From assembly GCA_030263395.1 (NCBI GenBank), contig SZOW01000011.1, positions 30,775 to 94,774 of the forward strand: a stretch of DNA of 64,000 nt, in the 5' to 3' direction. The stretch comes from QUBU01 sp014337915 (GTDB lineage Bacteria > Pseudomonadota > Gammaproteobacteria > Steroidobacterales > GCA-2729495). The stretch's first letter is position 1. Every line of letters starts with the position of its first letter. Position numbers and translations under genes: made by a program. Of this stretch, positions 25,201 through 33,822 are shown one piece after another. The notes under the pieces were generated by a model. It did not search any database and was not told the origin of the DNA. It worked only from the letters and a program-made list of their open reading frames with translations.

Positions 25201-26469
25201 TCAGTGGGTGCCATGCACCCGCAGTGCCCGCATCCGCTGCGAATACTGCTCCGACAGGTCACGCCAGCCGGCAATGCCGCAGGGCGCGGTGACCGGTGCG
25301 CCCTCCATGAAGGCCTGGATCTCGTCGCGGCGCGCCAGTCCATCCTCGTAGCCGAGGCGGATGAGTTCGCGTGTGTAGCCCTGCTCGAACAGCAGGTAGC
25401 TCGCCAGCTGGCGCCCGCCGTAGTTGAGCGCCCCCATGCCGTTCATCAGCAGCTGCACCGGCCTCGGCATCTCGTGCACATGGCGCACGGCAATCTCGCG
25501 GATGTCGCGGCTCGGCAGCATGATCAGCGCATCGATGTAGCGCAGCGGCGCCGAACCGACATCGCACTCCCGGTTCGGCTGGCATTCCAGCATCTGGTTG
25601 ATGCGCGTCAGGCGCTCCAGGTCCTGCGACAGGCCATCCATGAACAGCGCATCGAGCACGTAGCCGGCGATGCGGCCGAGGCTGGGATAGGGAATCTCCT
25701 CTTCCGGTCCGGGGACCGGATCGAACTCCTCGTCGCGCACGCCGATGACCAGCAGCCGGTCCGCACCCAGGTGCACCGCGGGCGACAGCGGCGTCGCCTG
25801 GCGCATGGCGCCATCGCCAAAGTACTCGTTGTTGATGCGCACCGGCGGAAACATCATCGGCACGGCGATGCTCGCCATCAGGTGGTTGAGCGTGATGGTG
25901 TCGGGCCGCCCGACACGCCGCACCCGGTCCCAGGGCTGCAGGCTGCTGGCACCCTGGAAGAACGACACCGAACGCGCCGAGCCGTAGCCGGCCGCGGTGA
26001 TCGCCACGGCATCGAGGTAGCCGCGGTCGATCGATTCCTGGATGGCGTTCAGGTTGATGGCGCGGGTCAGCAGTTCACGCAGCGGTGAATTGTCGAGCAG
26101 GGAACGCGGATTGGCCACGCCCAGGCCGCCGAAGATGATCGCCGCGGTCCAGTGTGCGCTGCTCTTGAGCATCGTCCAGGAATCGGCCCGGAACACGTGG
26201 TGGGAGCGGAAATGGCCCCAGACGCGCTCGAGGTCCGATATGGCATGGCGGAAGACCCGTGCCTGGCTGGCGATGACGGCAGCACTGATCGCGCCGGCCG
26301 AAGTGCCACTGATGATCGGGAACGGGTTGGGCGAGCGCCGCGGGAGGATCTCCGCGATCGCCTTCAGCACGCCCACCTGATAGGCGCCGCGTGCACCGCC
26401 TCCGGGCAGGATCAGCCCGATGCGCCGATCCCGGGGCGAACCCGCCGTGCCCGCTCGCTTGTCCGGCAT
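25201..26469 (-). CDS. Patatin-like phospholipase family protein
   Basis: Protein of 422 residues with a patatin serine hydrolase domain. The oxyanion loop is GLILPGGGARGAYQVGVL near residue 17, the nucleophile elbow is GTSAG near residue 55, and the Asp of the Ser-Asp dyad is in YFGDGAMRQ near residue 220. Substrate is presumed to be a phospholipid or lysophospholipid, but no target is evident. There is no signal peptide. It converges with rapZ with ten bases between stops, and is divergent from the methyltransferase-like gene. A TTGTGG-16-TATAGT promoter lies upstream. Confidence 0.88.
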   Translation of the reverse strand: MPDKRAGTAGSPRDRRIGLILPGGGARGAYQVGVLKAIAEILPRRSPNPFPIISGTSAGAISAAVIASQARVFRHAISDLERVWGHFRSHHVFRADSWTMLKSSAHWTAAIIFGGLGVANPRSLLDNSPLRELLTRAINLNAIQESIDRGYLDAVAITAAGYGSARSVSFFQGASSLQPWDRVRRVGRPDTITLNHLMASIAVPMMFPPVRINNEYFGDGAMRQATPLSPAVHLGADRLLVIGVRDEEFDPVPGPEEEIPYPSLGRIAGYVLDALFMDGLSQDLERLTRINQMLECQPNRECDVGSAPLRYIDALIMLPSRDIREIAVRHVHEMPRPVQLLMNGMGALNYGGRQLASYLLFEQGYTRELIRLGYEDGLARRDEIQAFMEGAPVTAPCGIAGWRDLSEQYSQRMRALRVHGTH

Positions 26470-26516
26470 TGGTGCCCGAATCTCCCGAAGCAGCCTGCGA
26501 CTGCAGTACCCGCAAG

Positions 26517-26544
26517 ACTATACGGGGCAGCTCCAGTGCCACAA
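26517..26544 (-). promoter_or_regulatory. Probable promoter of the patatin gene
   Basis: Minus-strand TATAGT (26522-26517) with TTGTGG (26544-26539) 16 bases upstream. It lies about 50 bases before the patatin ATG in the divergent intergenic region. Confidence 0.42.
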
Positions 26545-26609
26545 GGTACCGCGTCAAGGCGAGCCGGGGTCGTGGCAACGCTGGCGGTTGCGGGCAGGTC
26601 CGTGCGTGC

Positions 26610-26638
26610 TTGGAGGGCCGTTGGTGGTTGGATAGACT
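26610..26638 (+). promoter_or_regulatory. Probable promoter of the methyltransferase pair
   Basis: TTGGAG (26610-26615), 17-base spacer, TAGACT (26633-26638). Predicted start about 50 bases before the ATG at 26695, which has GGAG at the correct distance. Confidence 0.42.
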
Positions 26639-26694
26639 GCCGTCCTCCAGCAGCCCAGGGGCGGGTCCCGGCTGCTGCCAGGCCCGGAGACCGC

Positions 26695-27399
26695 ATGCAG
26701 GACAAACCGAATCGATGGCGTACCCTGGCCCAGGGCGCATGGGATTATTTCCGGCATCCGGAACTTCGCGATCCCTGGGGCGGCCCCTTCAACAACCAGC
26801 AGGCACGCCAGGCACTGTTCCAGGCGCTGCTGCAGGCATTCCGGCCCTGGGCCATCGTCGAGACCGGTGCCTATCGCGGTTCGACGACCGAGTATTTCGC
26901 CGGCACCGGCCTGCCAGTCTTCAGCGCCGAACTCGACCTGCACGCCTATGCCTTTTCGCGTGCGCGGCTCTGGCGCGCTGCCAATGTCAGGATCAGCAAC
27001 GGTGACAGCCGGGCAGTCCTGCGTGAATGGCTCGACGGCCCCATCGGCACCGGACGCGGCGCCAACACGTTCTTCTACCTCGACGCACACTGGGGTGAAG
27101 ACCTGCCGCTTGCCGAGGAAATCGACCTGATCTTCGCGCGCTGCCCGGACGCCATCGTGATGATCGATGATTTCGAGGTTCCCGGGGACGGGGGCTACGG
27201 CTTTGACGACTACGGCCCGGGCAAGGCGCTCAATGCCGGCTACATCGGCCCGGCCATGAAAGCGCACGGGCTGGCGGCGTTCTATCCGTCAACGCCCGCG
27301 GCCAGTGAAAGCGGTGCGCTGCGCGGCTGTGTCGTGCTCGCGAAGGCCCAGCTGCACGGCCAGACCCTCGCCGGGCTGTCGCTGCTGCGTGCCGCCTGA
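26695..27399 (+). CDS. Class I SAM-dependent methyltransferase-like protein
   Basis: Protein of 234 residues. VETGAYRGSTTEYF near residue 58 resembles the SAM-binding motif I (the usual E-x-G-x-x-x-G-x-S/T pattern). FYLDAHWGEDLPLAEEI and VMIDDFEVPGDGGYGFDDYG in the second half match a methyltransferase subgroup found beside sugar and polyketide modification genes. No signal peptide or membrane helix is seen. The substrate is unknown. ATG 26695 has GGAG upstream. The stop TGA overlaps an ATG by one base (TGATG at 27397-27401), but the following gene more likely starts at 27504. Confidence 0.72.
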   Translation: MQDKPNRWRTLAQGAWDYFRHPELRDPWGGPFNNQQARQALFQALLQAFRPWAIVETGAYRGSTTEYFAGTGLPVFSAELDLHAYAFSRARLWRAANVRISNGDSRAVLREWLDGPIGTGRGANTFFYLDAHWGEDLPLAEEIDLIFARCPDAIVMIDDFEVPGDGGYGFDDYGPGKALNAGYIGPAMKAHGLAAFYPSTPAASESGALRGCVVLAKAQLHGQTLAGLSLLRAA

Positions 27400-27503
27400 T
27401 GCCGGACGGTCGGCCCGGGGCGCGCCCGGGCGCTGATCCGGACCGGCCGCTGCAACCCGGGTACGGCGCCGACCGGCAGGGTGGCGTGGAAGGAGGCTTC
27501 ACG

Positions 27504-28223
27504 ATGATCATGCGGCGGCTGCTCAGGAAACTGGGCATCTCCAGTGGTGGCAAGCCGAACGCGGCGGTGCCGGCGGCGCCCGAGGATAGCTTCCTCAAGG
27601 CCTGCCGCGGGGTCCTGCACATCGGCGCGAACTCCGGGCAGGAGCGCGAGACCTATGCGCGACTGCGTCTCCCGGTGGTCTGGTTCGAGGCGCTGCCGCA
27701 GGTCTTCGCGGAGCTGCAGGCCAACATCGCGCCCTTTCCCGACCAGGTCGCCATTTGCGCGCTGCTGGCCGACCAGGACGGCCAGAAGCACCTGTTCCGG
27801 GTCGCGAGCAACAACGGTGCCTCGTCGTCGATCCTGGAATTCAAGCACCACAAGGACATCTGGCCCGACGTGGAGTATGTCGACTCGATCGAGATGGAAT
27901 CCGCAACCCTGCCGACCGTGCTGGCGGCCCACGGTGTCGACCTCTCCCGCTACGATGCGCTCGTCATGGATACGCAGGGTTCGGAGCAGCTGATCCTGCA
28001 GGGTGCGGGATCGGTCCTCGACGGCATCCGGTTCATCAAGACCGAGGCAGCAGATTTCGAATCGTACGAGAACTGCGCCACCGTCGCTTCGCTGACGGCA
28101 TTCCTCGAGGCGCGGGGATTCCGTCTGCTGCGCAAGGACCGGTTCGCGACCCACCCGACGCTCGGCGCCTATTACGATGTGCTCTTCGAGCGCTCCGCCA
28201 GGACGCCGGCTGTGGACAGCTGA
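27504..28223 (+). CDS. FkbM-family methyltransferase
   Basis: Protein of 239 residues of the FkbM type of SAM-dependent methyltransferases, which O-methylate sugars or polyketides. Motifs: VLHIGANSGQERETYARL (SAM loop, near residue 37), VVWFEALPQVF, NNGASSSILEF, and the late DALVMDTQGSEQLILQGAG with FIKTEA. ATG 27504 was chosen because a strong Shine-Dalgarno (AAGGAGG at 27490-27496) stands seven bases before it. The frame extends back to 27399 but has no homology there. It is paired with the upstream methyltransferase-like gene and converges with ldhA seven bases away. Confidence 0.85.
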   Translation: MIMRRLLRKLGISSGGKPNAAVPAAPEDSFLKACRGVLHIGANSGQERETYARLRLPVVWFEALPQVFAELQANIAPFPDQVAICALLADQDGQKHLFRVASNNGASSSILEFKHHKDIWPDVEYVDSIEMESATLPTVLAAHGVDLSRYDALVMDTQGSEQLILQGAGSVLDGIRFIKTEAADFESYENCATVASLTAFLEARGFRLLRKDRFATHPTLGAYYDVLFERSARTPAVDS

Positions 28224-28230
28224 GGCGCAG

Positions 28231-29238
28231 TCAGCCGGCCGACGGGCTTTCGACCTGATTGACCGGCACGCCGGTTTTTTCCAGGCTGCTGAGGTTGGAC
28301 AGCGTCGTCGCCGCGATCTGCTGGAGCGCCTCGGCCGTCAGGAAGGCCTGGTGGCTGGTGACGAGCACGTTCGGAAAGGTCAGCAACCGGGCCAGCTGGT
28401 CGTCGGAGATCCCCGACTCCGAGAGATCCTCGAAAAAGATCCCCTCCTCTTCCTCGTAGACATCGAGGCAGGCCCCGCCGATCTGCTTCTTCTTCAGTGC
28501 ATGGATCAGCGCATGGGTATCGATCAGCGCTCCCCGGCCGGTGTTGACCAGGATCACCCCGGGCTTCAGCCGTGCCAGCGATGCGGCATCGATCATGTGG
28601 TGGGTGCCCCTGGTCAGGGGTACATGCAGCGAAATGATGTCCGACGCGCCCAGCAGTTCCTCCAGGGCGACGTAGCGAATGCCCTCGGTTGCCGCGAACT
28701 GGCTGTCGGGGCACAGGTCATGGGCCAGGACCTGGCAGCCCAGGCCGCGGAAAATCCGGCACATGACCCGGCCGATATTGCCGGTGCCGACGATACCCAC
28801 CGTCTTGCCGCAGAGATCGAAGCCCACGAGACCGTCGAGCGAGAAGTTGAGCTCGCGCACCCGTGCATGGGCCCGGTGGATTTTCCGGTTCAGGGTCAGC
28901 AGCAGCGCCAGGGCATGCTCGGCGACCGCATGCGGCGAGTAGGCCGGCACCCGCAGCACGGGGATCCCCGCGGCGGCGGCTGCCTGCAGGTCGACGTGGT
29001 TGAAGCCCGCGCAGCGCAGGGCGATGGCCCTGACGCCGCCGTCCTTCAGCGTCCGGATCACCGGGGCGCTGACCCGGTCGTTCACAAAGCTGCAGACGGC
29101 ATCGTAGCCCGCAGCGAGGCCCGCGGTCTCGGGGCCCAGCCTGGCTTCGGCGAACACGATGTCGTGCCCATGTGCCTCATTGGCCGCGCGGAAGACGTCC
29201 TTCTCGTAGCGGTGGGTATCGAAAAACAGGATCTTCAT
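28231..29238 (-). CDS. ldhA: D-lactate dehydrogenase (NAD-dependent, LdhA-like)
   Basis: 2-hydroxyacid dehydrogenase of 335 residues, close to E. coli fermentative LdhA along its whole length. It has SFVNDRVSAPVI, ALRCAGFNHVDL and VPAYSPHAVAEHALALLLTLNR, the NAD-binding loop VGIVGTGNIGR near residue 150, and the catalytic residues in LVNTGRGALID (Arg), DVYEEEEG (Glu) and SHQAFLT (His). It reduces pyruvate to D-lactate to reoxidise NADH. ATG 29238 gives the canonical MKILFFDT start. No FNR-type site was recognised upstream. It is divergent from the peroxiredoxin gene. Confidence 0.9.
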   Translation of the reverse strand: MKILFFDTHRYEKDVFRAANEAHGHDIVFAEARLGPETAGLAAGYDAVCSFVNDRVSAPVIRTLKDGGVRAIALRCAGFNHVDLQAAAAAGIPVLRVPAYSPHAVAEHALALLLTLNRKIHRAHARVRELNFSLDGLVGFDLCGKTVGIVGTGNIGRVMCRIFRGLGCQVLAHDLCPDSQFAATEGIRYVALEELLGASDIISLHVPLTRGTHHMIDAASLARLKPGVILVNTGRGALIDTHALIHALKKKQIGGACLDVYEEEEGIFFEDLSESGISDDQLARLLTFPNVLVTSHQAFLTAEALQQIAATTLSNLSSLEKTGVPVNQVESPSAG

Positions 29239-29335
29239 GCCGACCGGCTCCAGCCTGACCAGCACGAATGGTACGACGTTGCGGCACCCGCCCGGTGTTA
29301 AGATCGGAGCCGACAACGGACCGGGGAGCAGGACC

Positions 29336-29884
29336 ATGCAAGGATCCCAGTGGCATCGATGGCTGGCGGCGGCGCTCGCCCTGCTGGGCCTGGCCGCGGT
29401 TGGCGCGGTGCGGGCCGAAGTGGCGGTGGGCCAGCCGGCACCGGACTTCCGGCTGCAGGACCAGAACGGCAAATGGCACACGCTGGCGGACCATCGTGGC
29501 CAGTGGATCGTGCTGTATTTCTACCCCAAGGACCAGACGCCGGGCTGCACCAAGGAAGCCTGTGCGTTCCGCGACAACATCTTCGCCTTCGAAGCCCTTG
29601 GCGCAGTGGTGCTCGGCGTCAGTCTCGACGATGTCGCCTCCCATGACGAGTTCGCGAAGAAGTACAGCCTGCCCTTCCCGCTGCTGGCCGACACTGGCGG
29701 CACGGTGACCAACCTCTACGGGGTGATGGGCGGCTTCGGCCCGATCAAGCTGGCCAAGCGCCAGTCGTTCCTGATCGCACCCGACGGCAGGATTGCCCGG
29801 CACTACGCGAGCGTCGAGCCCGAGAAGCACTCCGCCGAGGTGCTGGCGGACCTCAAGGCGCTGGGCGCGAAGAAGTCATCCTGA
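29336..29884 (+). CDS. Exported PrxQ/BCP-type peroxiredoxin
   Basis: Thiol peroxidase of 182 residues with an N-terminal signal peptide (WLAAALALLGLAAVGAVRAEV, about residues 9-29), so a periplasmic location is inferred, whereas classical Bcp is cytoplasmic. The peroxidatic Cys is in YPKDQTPGCTKEAC and a second Cys lies five residues later, the arrangement of atypical 2-Cys PrxQ enzymes. Substrates are peroxides, reduced by a thioredoxin-like partner. The start has GGGGAG upstream. The last nine bases overlap the tail of the convergent carrier gene. Confidence 0.9.
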   Translation: MQGSQWHRWLAAALALLGLAAVGAVRAEVAVGQPAPDFRLQDQNGKWHTLADHRGQWIVLYFYPKDQTPGCTKEACAFRDNIFAFEALGAVVLGVSLDDVASHDEFAKKYSLPFPLLADTGGTVTNLYGVMGGFGPIKLAKRQSFLIAPDGRIARHYASVEPEKHSAEVLADLKALGAKKSS

Positions 29885-31165
29885 GGCGGGTGGTGCCTGG
29901 CGTTCGGCGCGCCGCCCCAGCCACCAGCCGTTGAGGGCCCAGGCGCCGGCGAGCACGGCGCCGAGCAGCGCCACGCCGGAAGCGGACAGGCCACCGCCCT
30001 CCAGCGCGCCCTTGACCTGCGCGGACAGGGCATCGCCGCCCCGGTAGACCGGGACGTCGATCAGGTTCTTGGCCTTGTACTTGCTCTCGGTATCCACGCG
30101 GCTGAAGAGCATCTCGCGCGCCGGGCGGATGAATGCGTACTCGCCGGCGCGCCGCGCCACGAACACCACGGCCAGCACCGCGAAGCTGTTGAATAGTGCC
30201 AGCGCCGTGAAACCGGCCACCATGGCCACCGGGATCACCGTCAGCAGGACCATGACGCCGAGGCGCGAGGCCACCCGGCCGGTGATGAACAGCTGCGACA
30301 CCACTGCCAGCGACTGCACGATGTAGTCGAGGCGGCTGAAGACCCGGGTGCGCTCCTCGATGTCCGGGAAGGTCTCGGTCACCAGCCGCAGCTGCTCGAA
30401 GTACAGGAAGGTATTCACCGAGGCCAGCAGCACGACAAACAGCGCGATGCCGAGCAGGTAGGGCGACTTCAGGACCAGCGAGAACCCGGCGAACGGGTTG
30501 CCGCCCATGGCGCGCTCGCCGACAGCCGCCGCGCCATGCCGCGCCGGGGCGCTGGACCAGATGGCCAGCAGGCGGCGCTGGCAGGCGATGGCGACAGCGA
30601 AGAACGCCGCACCCAGGAAGAGCACTCCCGAGTTGCCGATATGCCCGACCGTCAGGTCCGTCAGCAGCGGTCCGACCAGCGCGCCGGTGGTGCCGCCGGC
30701 AGCGATGACACCGAACAGCCGGTGCGTCTGGCCGGTGTCGAAAAGTTCCAGCAGGAAGCTCCAGAAGACCGAGACGATGAACAGGTTCAGCACGCTGATC
30801 CAGACGTAGAAGAACTCGCCGAAGGCCAGGTACCCGGCCTCGGTGGAAAACGCCAGCCCGACCGCCACCAGCGACAGCATGACGAAGCCGTATATCAGCG
30901 GCAGGAACGCCGAGCGCCGGAAGCGCGTGCACAGCCAGCCGTAGGCCGGCACGATGAGGATGGACGCCACCCAGGTCACCAGGTAGAGGTCGGTGACCCG
31001 CTCCCTGCCGAGGATGGTGCCCACCGTCTCGCGCACCGGGCGTACCGCGAAATAGCCGCCCAGCACGCAGAAGAACAGCAGGAATGCCGCCACCACCGCC
31101 GGCGCCTCCGCCGGTTCCACCTGCGCGACCCGGCCCAGCAGGCCGCGCCCGGTACCACGCTTCAC
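29876..31165 (-). CDS. ATP/ADP translocase-like (NTT/Npt1 family) membrane carrier
   Basis: Polytopic protein of 429 residues with about 11-12 hydrophobic helices. FLLFFCVLGGYFAVRPVRETVGTILG at the N-terminus, SVFWSFLLELFDTGQTHRLFG and FIRPAREMLFSRVDTESKYKAKNLIDV are typical of the nucleotide-transporter-like family related to plastid and Rickettsia/Chlamydia ATP/ADP exchangers. Free-living bacteria carry homologues whose substrate is usually unknown. GTG at 31165 overlaps the pyk stop (GTGA), so it is the last gene of the tkt-gap-pgk-pyk transcription unit and is translated in coupling with pyruvate kinase. Confidence 0.75.
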   Translation of the reverse strand: MKRGTGRGLLGRVAQVEPAEAPAVVAAFLLFFCVLGGYFAVRPVRETVGTILGRERVTDLYLVTWVASILIVPAYGWLCTRFRRSAFLPLIYGFVMLSLVAVGLAFSTEAGYLAFGEFFYVWISVLNLFIVSVFWSFLLELFDTGQTHRLFGVIAAGGTTGALVGPLLTDLTVGHIGNSGVLFLGAAFFAVAIACQRRLLAIWSSAPARHGAAAVGERAMGGNPFAGFSLVLKSPYLLGIALFVVLLASVNTFLYFEQLRLVTETFPDIEERTRVFSRLDYIVQSLAVVSQLFITGRVASRLGVMVLLTVIPVAMVAGFTALALFNSFAVLAVVFVARRAGEYAFIRPAREMLFSRVDTESKYKAKNLIDVPVYRGGDALSAQVKGALEGGGLSASGVALLGAVLAGAWALNGWWLGRRAERQAPPASG

Positions 31166-32592
31166 CGCGCTGCGACCCGCAGGATCTTCATGCCGTTGGT
31201 GCCACCCGACACGCCGGTGAAGTCGCCCTTGGTGATGATCACCAGGTCGCCCTCCTCCACGTGGCCCATGGCGCGCAGGACCCCGATCATCTCGTCGTTG
31301 ACCAGCGCCGGATCGGAGTGGGTGATGTCGAAAGCCACCGGGTAGACCCCGCGGTACAGCTGCACGCGCCGCCGCGTGGCCTCGTGGCGCGTGAAGGCGA
31401 AGATGGGGATATCGGTGCGCACCCGCGACATCCACAGCGGCGTGCTGCCGGACTCGGTCAGGGCCATGATCGCCTGCGGCCGCAGGTGGTTGGCGGAGTA
31501 CATGACGGCCATGGCAATGGCCTCGTCGACCGCCTCGAACTGGTCGTCGGCCCGGTCGCGCGGGCGCCCGCCGGAGAACTGGTAGGTCTCGGCGCCGACG
31601 CAGACCTCGGCCATGGCGGCCACCGCCCGCACCGGGAACTCGCCCACCGCGGACTCGGCCGAGAGCATGACCGCATCGGTACCGTCGATGACCGCATTGG
31701 CCACGTCCGACACCTCGGCACGGGTCGGCATACGCTGGTGGACCATGGATTCCATCATCTGCGTCGCTGTGATCGCCACCTTGTGGCGGGCGCGGGTCTC
31801 GCGCAGGATCTTCTTCTGCAGGCCGGTGAGCCCGGCGTAGCCCATCTCCACGCCAAGGTCGCCGCGGGCGACCATCACCGCATCCGAGGCATCGATGATG
31901 CTCTCGAGGTTGGCCACCGCCTCGGCACGCTCGATCTTCGCGATCAGGTGGCCACTGCCGCCGGCACGGCGCAGCAGGTCGCGCGCCTCGTGCATGTCGT
32001 CGGCACCGCGCACGAAGGACACTGCGAGCCAGTCGATGCCGGCCGCGGCGGCCTGGCGGATGTCGTCCTTGTCCTTTGCCGTCAGCGCCGGTGCCGAAAG
32101 CCCGCCACCCTGGCGATTGATGCCCTTGTTGTCGGAGAGCTGGCCACCGGCGGTGACGGTGCAGTACACGCGGGTCCCGTCGACCTTGCCGACACTCATG
32201 ACGATCTGGCCATCGTCGAGCAGCAGCACGTCGCCGCGGGTCACGTCCTGCGGCAGGCGTTCATAGGCCACGCCGACGCCATTGATGTCACCCGCCTGCG
32301 GGTCCATCGCGGTATCGAGAACGAAATCCTGGCCTTCCCTGAGCGTCACCGGGCCAGCGCGGAAACGGTGGATGCGGATCTTCGGTCCCTGCAGGTCGCC
32401 GAGAATCGCCACGTACTTCCCCGCGGCGGCGGACAGCTCGCGGACCTGGCCGATCTGGCGCACGCGGTCCTCCCAGCTGCCGTGGGAACAATTGATGCGC
32501 ACGACATCGGCGCCGGCGGCAATGATTTCGGCCAGCACCCCCGGCTTGTCGGTGGCCGGGCCGAGGGTGGCGATGATCTTGGTTCTGCGCAT
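31162..32592 (-). CDS. pyk: Pyruvate kinase
   Basis: Enzyme of 476 residues that converts PEP and ADP to pyruvate and ATP. MRRTKIIATLGPAT at the N-terminus, RINCSHGS near residue 35, the active-site signature HLIAKIERAEAV with Lys near residue 215, MVARGDLGVEM, and ITATQMMESM are family hallmarks. ATG 32592 was chosen, since the only further in-frame option just upstream is TTG. It follows pgk after 23 bases and overlaps the downstream carrier gene by four bases. Confidence 0.96.
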   Translation of the reverse strand: MRRTKIIATLGPATDKPGVLAEIIAAGADVVRINCSHGSWEDRVRQIGQVRELSAAAGKYVAILGDLQGPKIRIHRFRAGPVTLREGQDFVLDTAMDPQAGDINGVGVAYERLPQDVTRGDVLLLDDGQIVMSVGKVDGTRVYCTVTAGGQLSDNKGINRQGGGLSAPALTAKDKDDIRQAAAAGIDWLAVSFVRGADDMHEARDLLRRAGGSGHLIAKIERAEAVANLESIIDASDAVMVARGDLGVEMGYAGLTGLQKKILRETRARHKVAITATQMMESMVHQRMPTRAEVSDVANAVIDGTDAVMLSAESAVGEFPVRAVAAMAEVCVGAETYQFSGGRPRDRADDQFEAVDEAIAMAVMYSANHLRPQAIMALTESGSTPLWMSRVRTDIPIFAFTRHEATRRRVQLYRGVYPVAFDITHSDPALVNDEMIGVLRAMGHVEEGDLVIITKGDFTGVSGGTNGMKILRVAAR

Positions 32593-32615
32593 GTGCAACT
32601 GCCCGTGCCGGCGGC

Positions 32616-33791
32616 TCAGCCGCGCGCACGCTCTTCGAGGACGGCCACCGCCGGCAGGGTCTTGCCCTCGAGGAACTCGAGGAAGGCGCCACCGCCGGTG
32701 GATACATAGGAAACTCGGCCGCTGAGGCCGTACTTGTCGAGCGCGGCGAGCGTGTCGCCGCCGCCGGCGATGCTGAAGGCCGGGCTGGCCGCCACGGCCT
32801 CGGCGAGCTGGCGCGTGCCGGCGCCGAACTGCTCGATCTCGAACACGCCCACCGGCCCGTTCCAGACGATGGTGCCTGCCTCCCTGACGATGGCGGCGTA
32901 GGCAGCCGCTGTCGCCGGGCCGATGTCCAGGATCAGCTCGCCCGCCTGTACGGCGGACACCGGGCGGGTGACGGCCCGGGCCGACTCGCTGAACTCGGTC
33001 GCCACCACCACGTCACTGGGCAGCGGGATGCGCGCCCGGCCCGGCCCCGGCAGCGCGAGCCGGCGCGCCTCGGCGACCAGTTCAGCCTCATGCAGGGACT
33101 TGCCCACGGGATGGCCCGCAGCCGCGATGAAGGTATTGGCGATGCCGCCACCGACGATCAGCGTGTCCACCCTGGTGACCAGGTTCTCGAGTACAGACAG
33201 CTTGGTGGAGACCTTCGAACCGCCGACGATCGCGACCAGCGGCCGCCGCGGCTCGCGCAACGCCCTGCCGAGCGCGTCGAGTTCGGCCACCAGCAGCGGG
33301 CCGGCGCAGGCCAGGCGCGCGAAGCGCGCCACGCCGTGGGTGCTGGCCTCGGCGCGGTGCGCGGTGCCGAAGGCATCCATGACGAAGACATCGCAGAGCC
33401 CGGCCATCTTCCGCGCCAGATCCTCGTTGTCCTTCTTCTCGCCCTTGTTGAAGCGCACGTTCTCGCAGAGCACGACTTCGCCGGGCTTCACCTCCACGCC
33501 GCCCAGCCAGTCGCGCAGCAGGCGTACCTCGCGACCGAGCAGGCGACCCAGGTGCTCCGCCACCGGCCGCAGCGAGAACTCCTCGGCGAACTGGCCTTCG
33601 GTGGGCCGGCCGAGGTGCGAGAGCAGGATCACCGCGGCACCCTTTGCCAGCGCCTGCTTCACGGTGGGCAGCGTGGCGACGATGCGCGCGTCGCTGGTGA
33701 CGCGCCCGTCCTTCACCGGCACGTTCAGGTCGGCGCGGATCATGACGCGCTTGCCCGCCAGGTCCTGCTCCGCCATCTTCAGGACATGCAT
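32616..33791 (-). CDS. pgk: Phosphoglycerate kinase
   Basis: Glycolytic and gluconeogenic kinase of 391 residues for 1,3-bisphosphoglycerate to 3-phosphoglycerate. The N-terminal RVMIRADLNVPVKDG is the substrate-binding signature. LSHLGRPTEG, ENVRFNKGEKKD, VGGSKVSTK, and the C-terminal nucleotide loop SIAGGGDTLAA follow. It is 31 bases after gap and 23 before pyk in a single minus-strand unit with tkt. Confidence 0.97.
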   Translation of the reverse strand: MHVLKMAEQDLAGKRVMIRADLNVPVKDGRVTSDARIVATLPTVKQALAKGAAVILLSHLGRPTEGQFAEEFSLRPVAEHLGRLLGREVRLLRDWLGGVEVKPGEVVLCENVRFNKGEKKDNEDLARKMAGLCDVFVMDAFGTAHRAEASTHGVARFARLACAGPLLVAELDALGRALREPRRPLVAIVGGSKVSTKLSVLENLVTRVDTLIVGGGIANTFIAAAGHPVGKSLHEAELVAEARRLALPGPGRARIPLPSDVVVATEFSESARAVTRPVSAVQAGELILDIGPATAAAYAAIVREAGTIVWNGPVGVFEIEQFGAGTRQLAEAVAASPAFSIAGGGDTLAALDKYGLSGRVSYVSTGGGAFLEFLEGKTLPAVAVLEERARG

Positions 33792-33822
33792 GCTGGCCCT
33801 CCCTGTCCGGCCCGTCCCGGTG

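Noticed and set aside
26152..26694. N-terminal extension of the methyltransferase-like protein
   Set aside because: The frame stays open upstream over the divergent patatin gene, but the residues are non-homologous, and the ATG at 26695 has a good ribosome binding site and upstream promoter.
27399..27503. Earlier start of the FkbM gene at the TGATG overlap
   Set aside because: The strong AAGGAGG seven bases before ATG 27504 and the lack of FkbM-like residues before it favour the later start.
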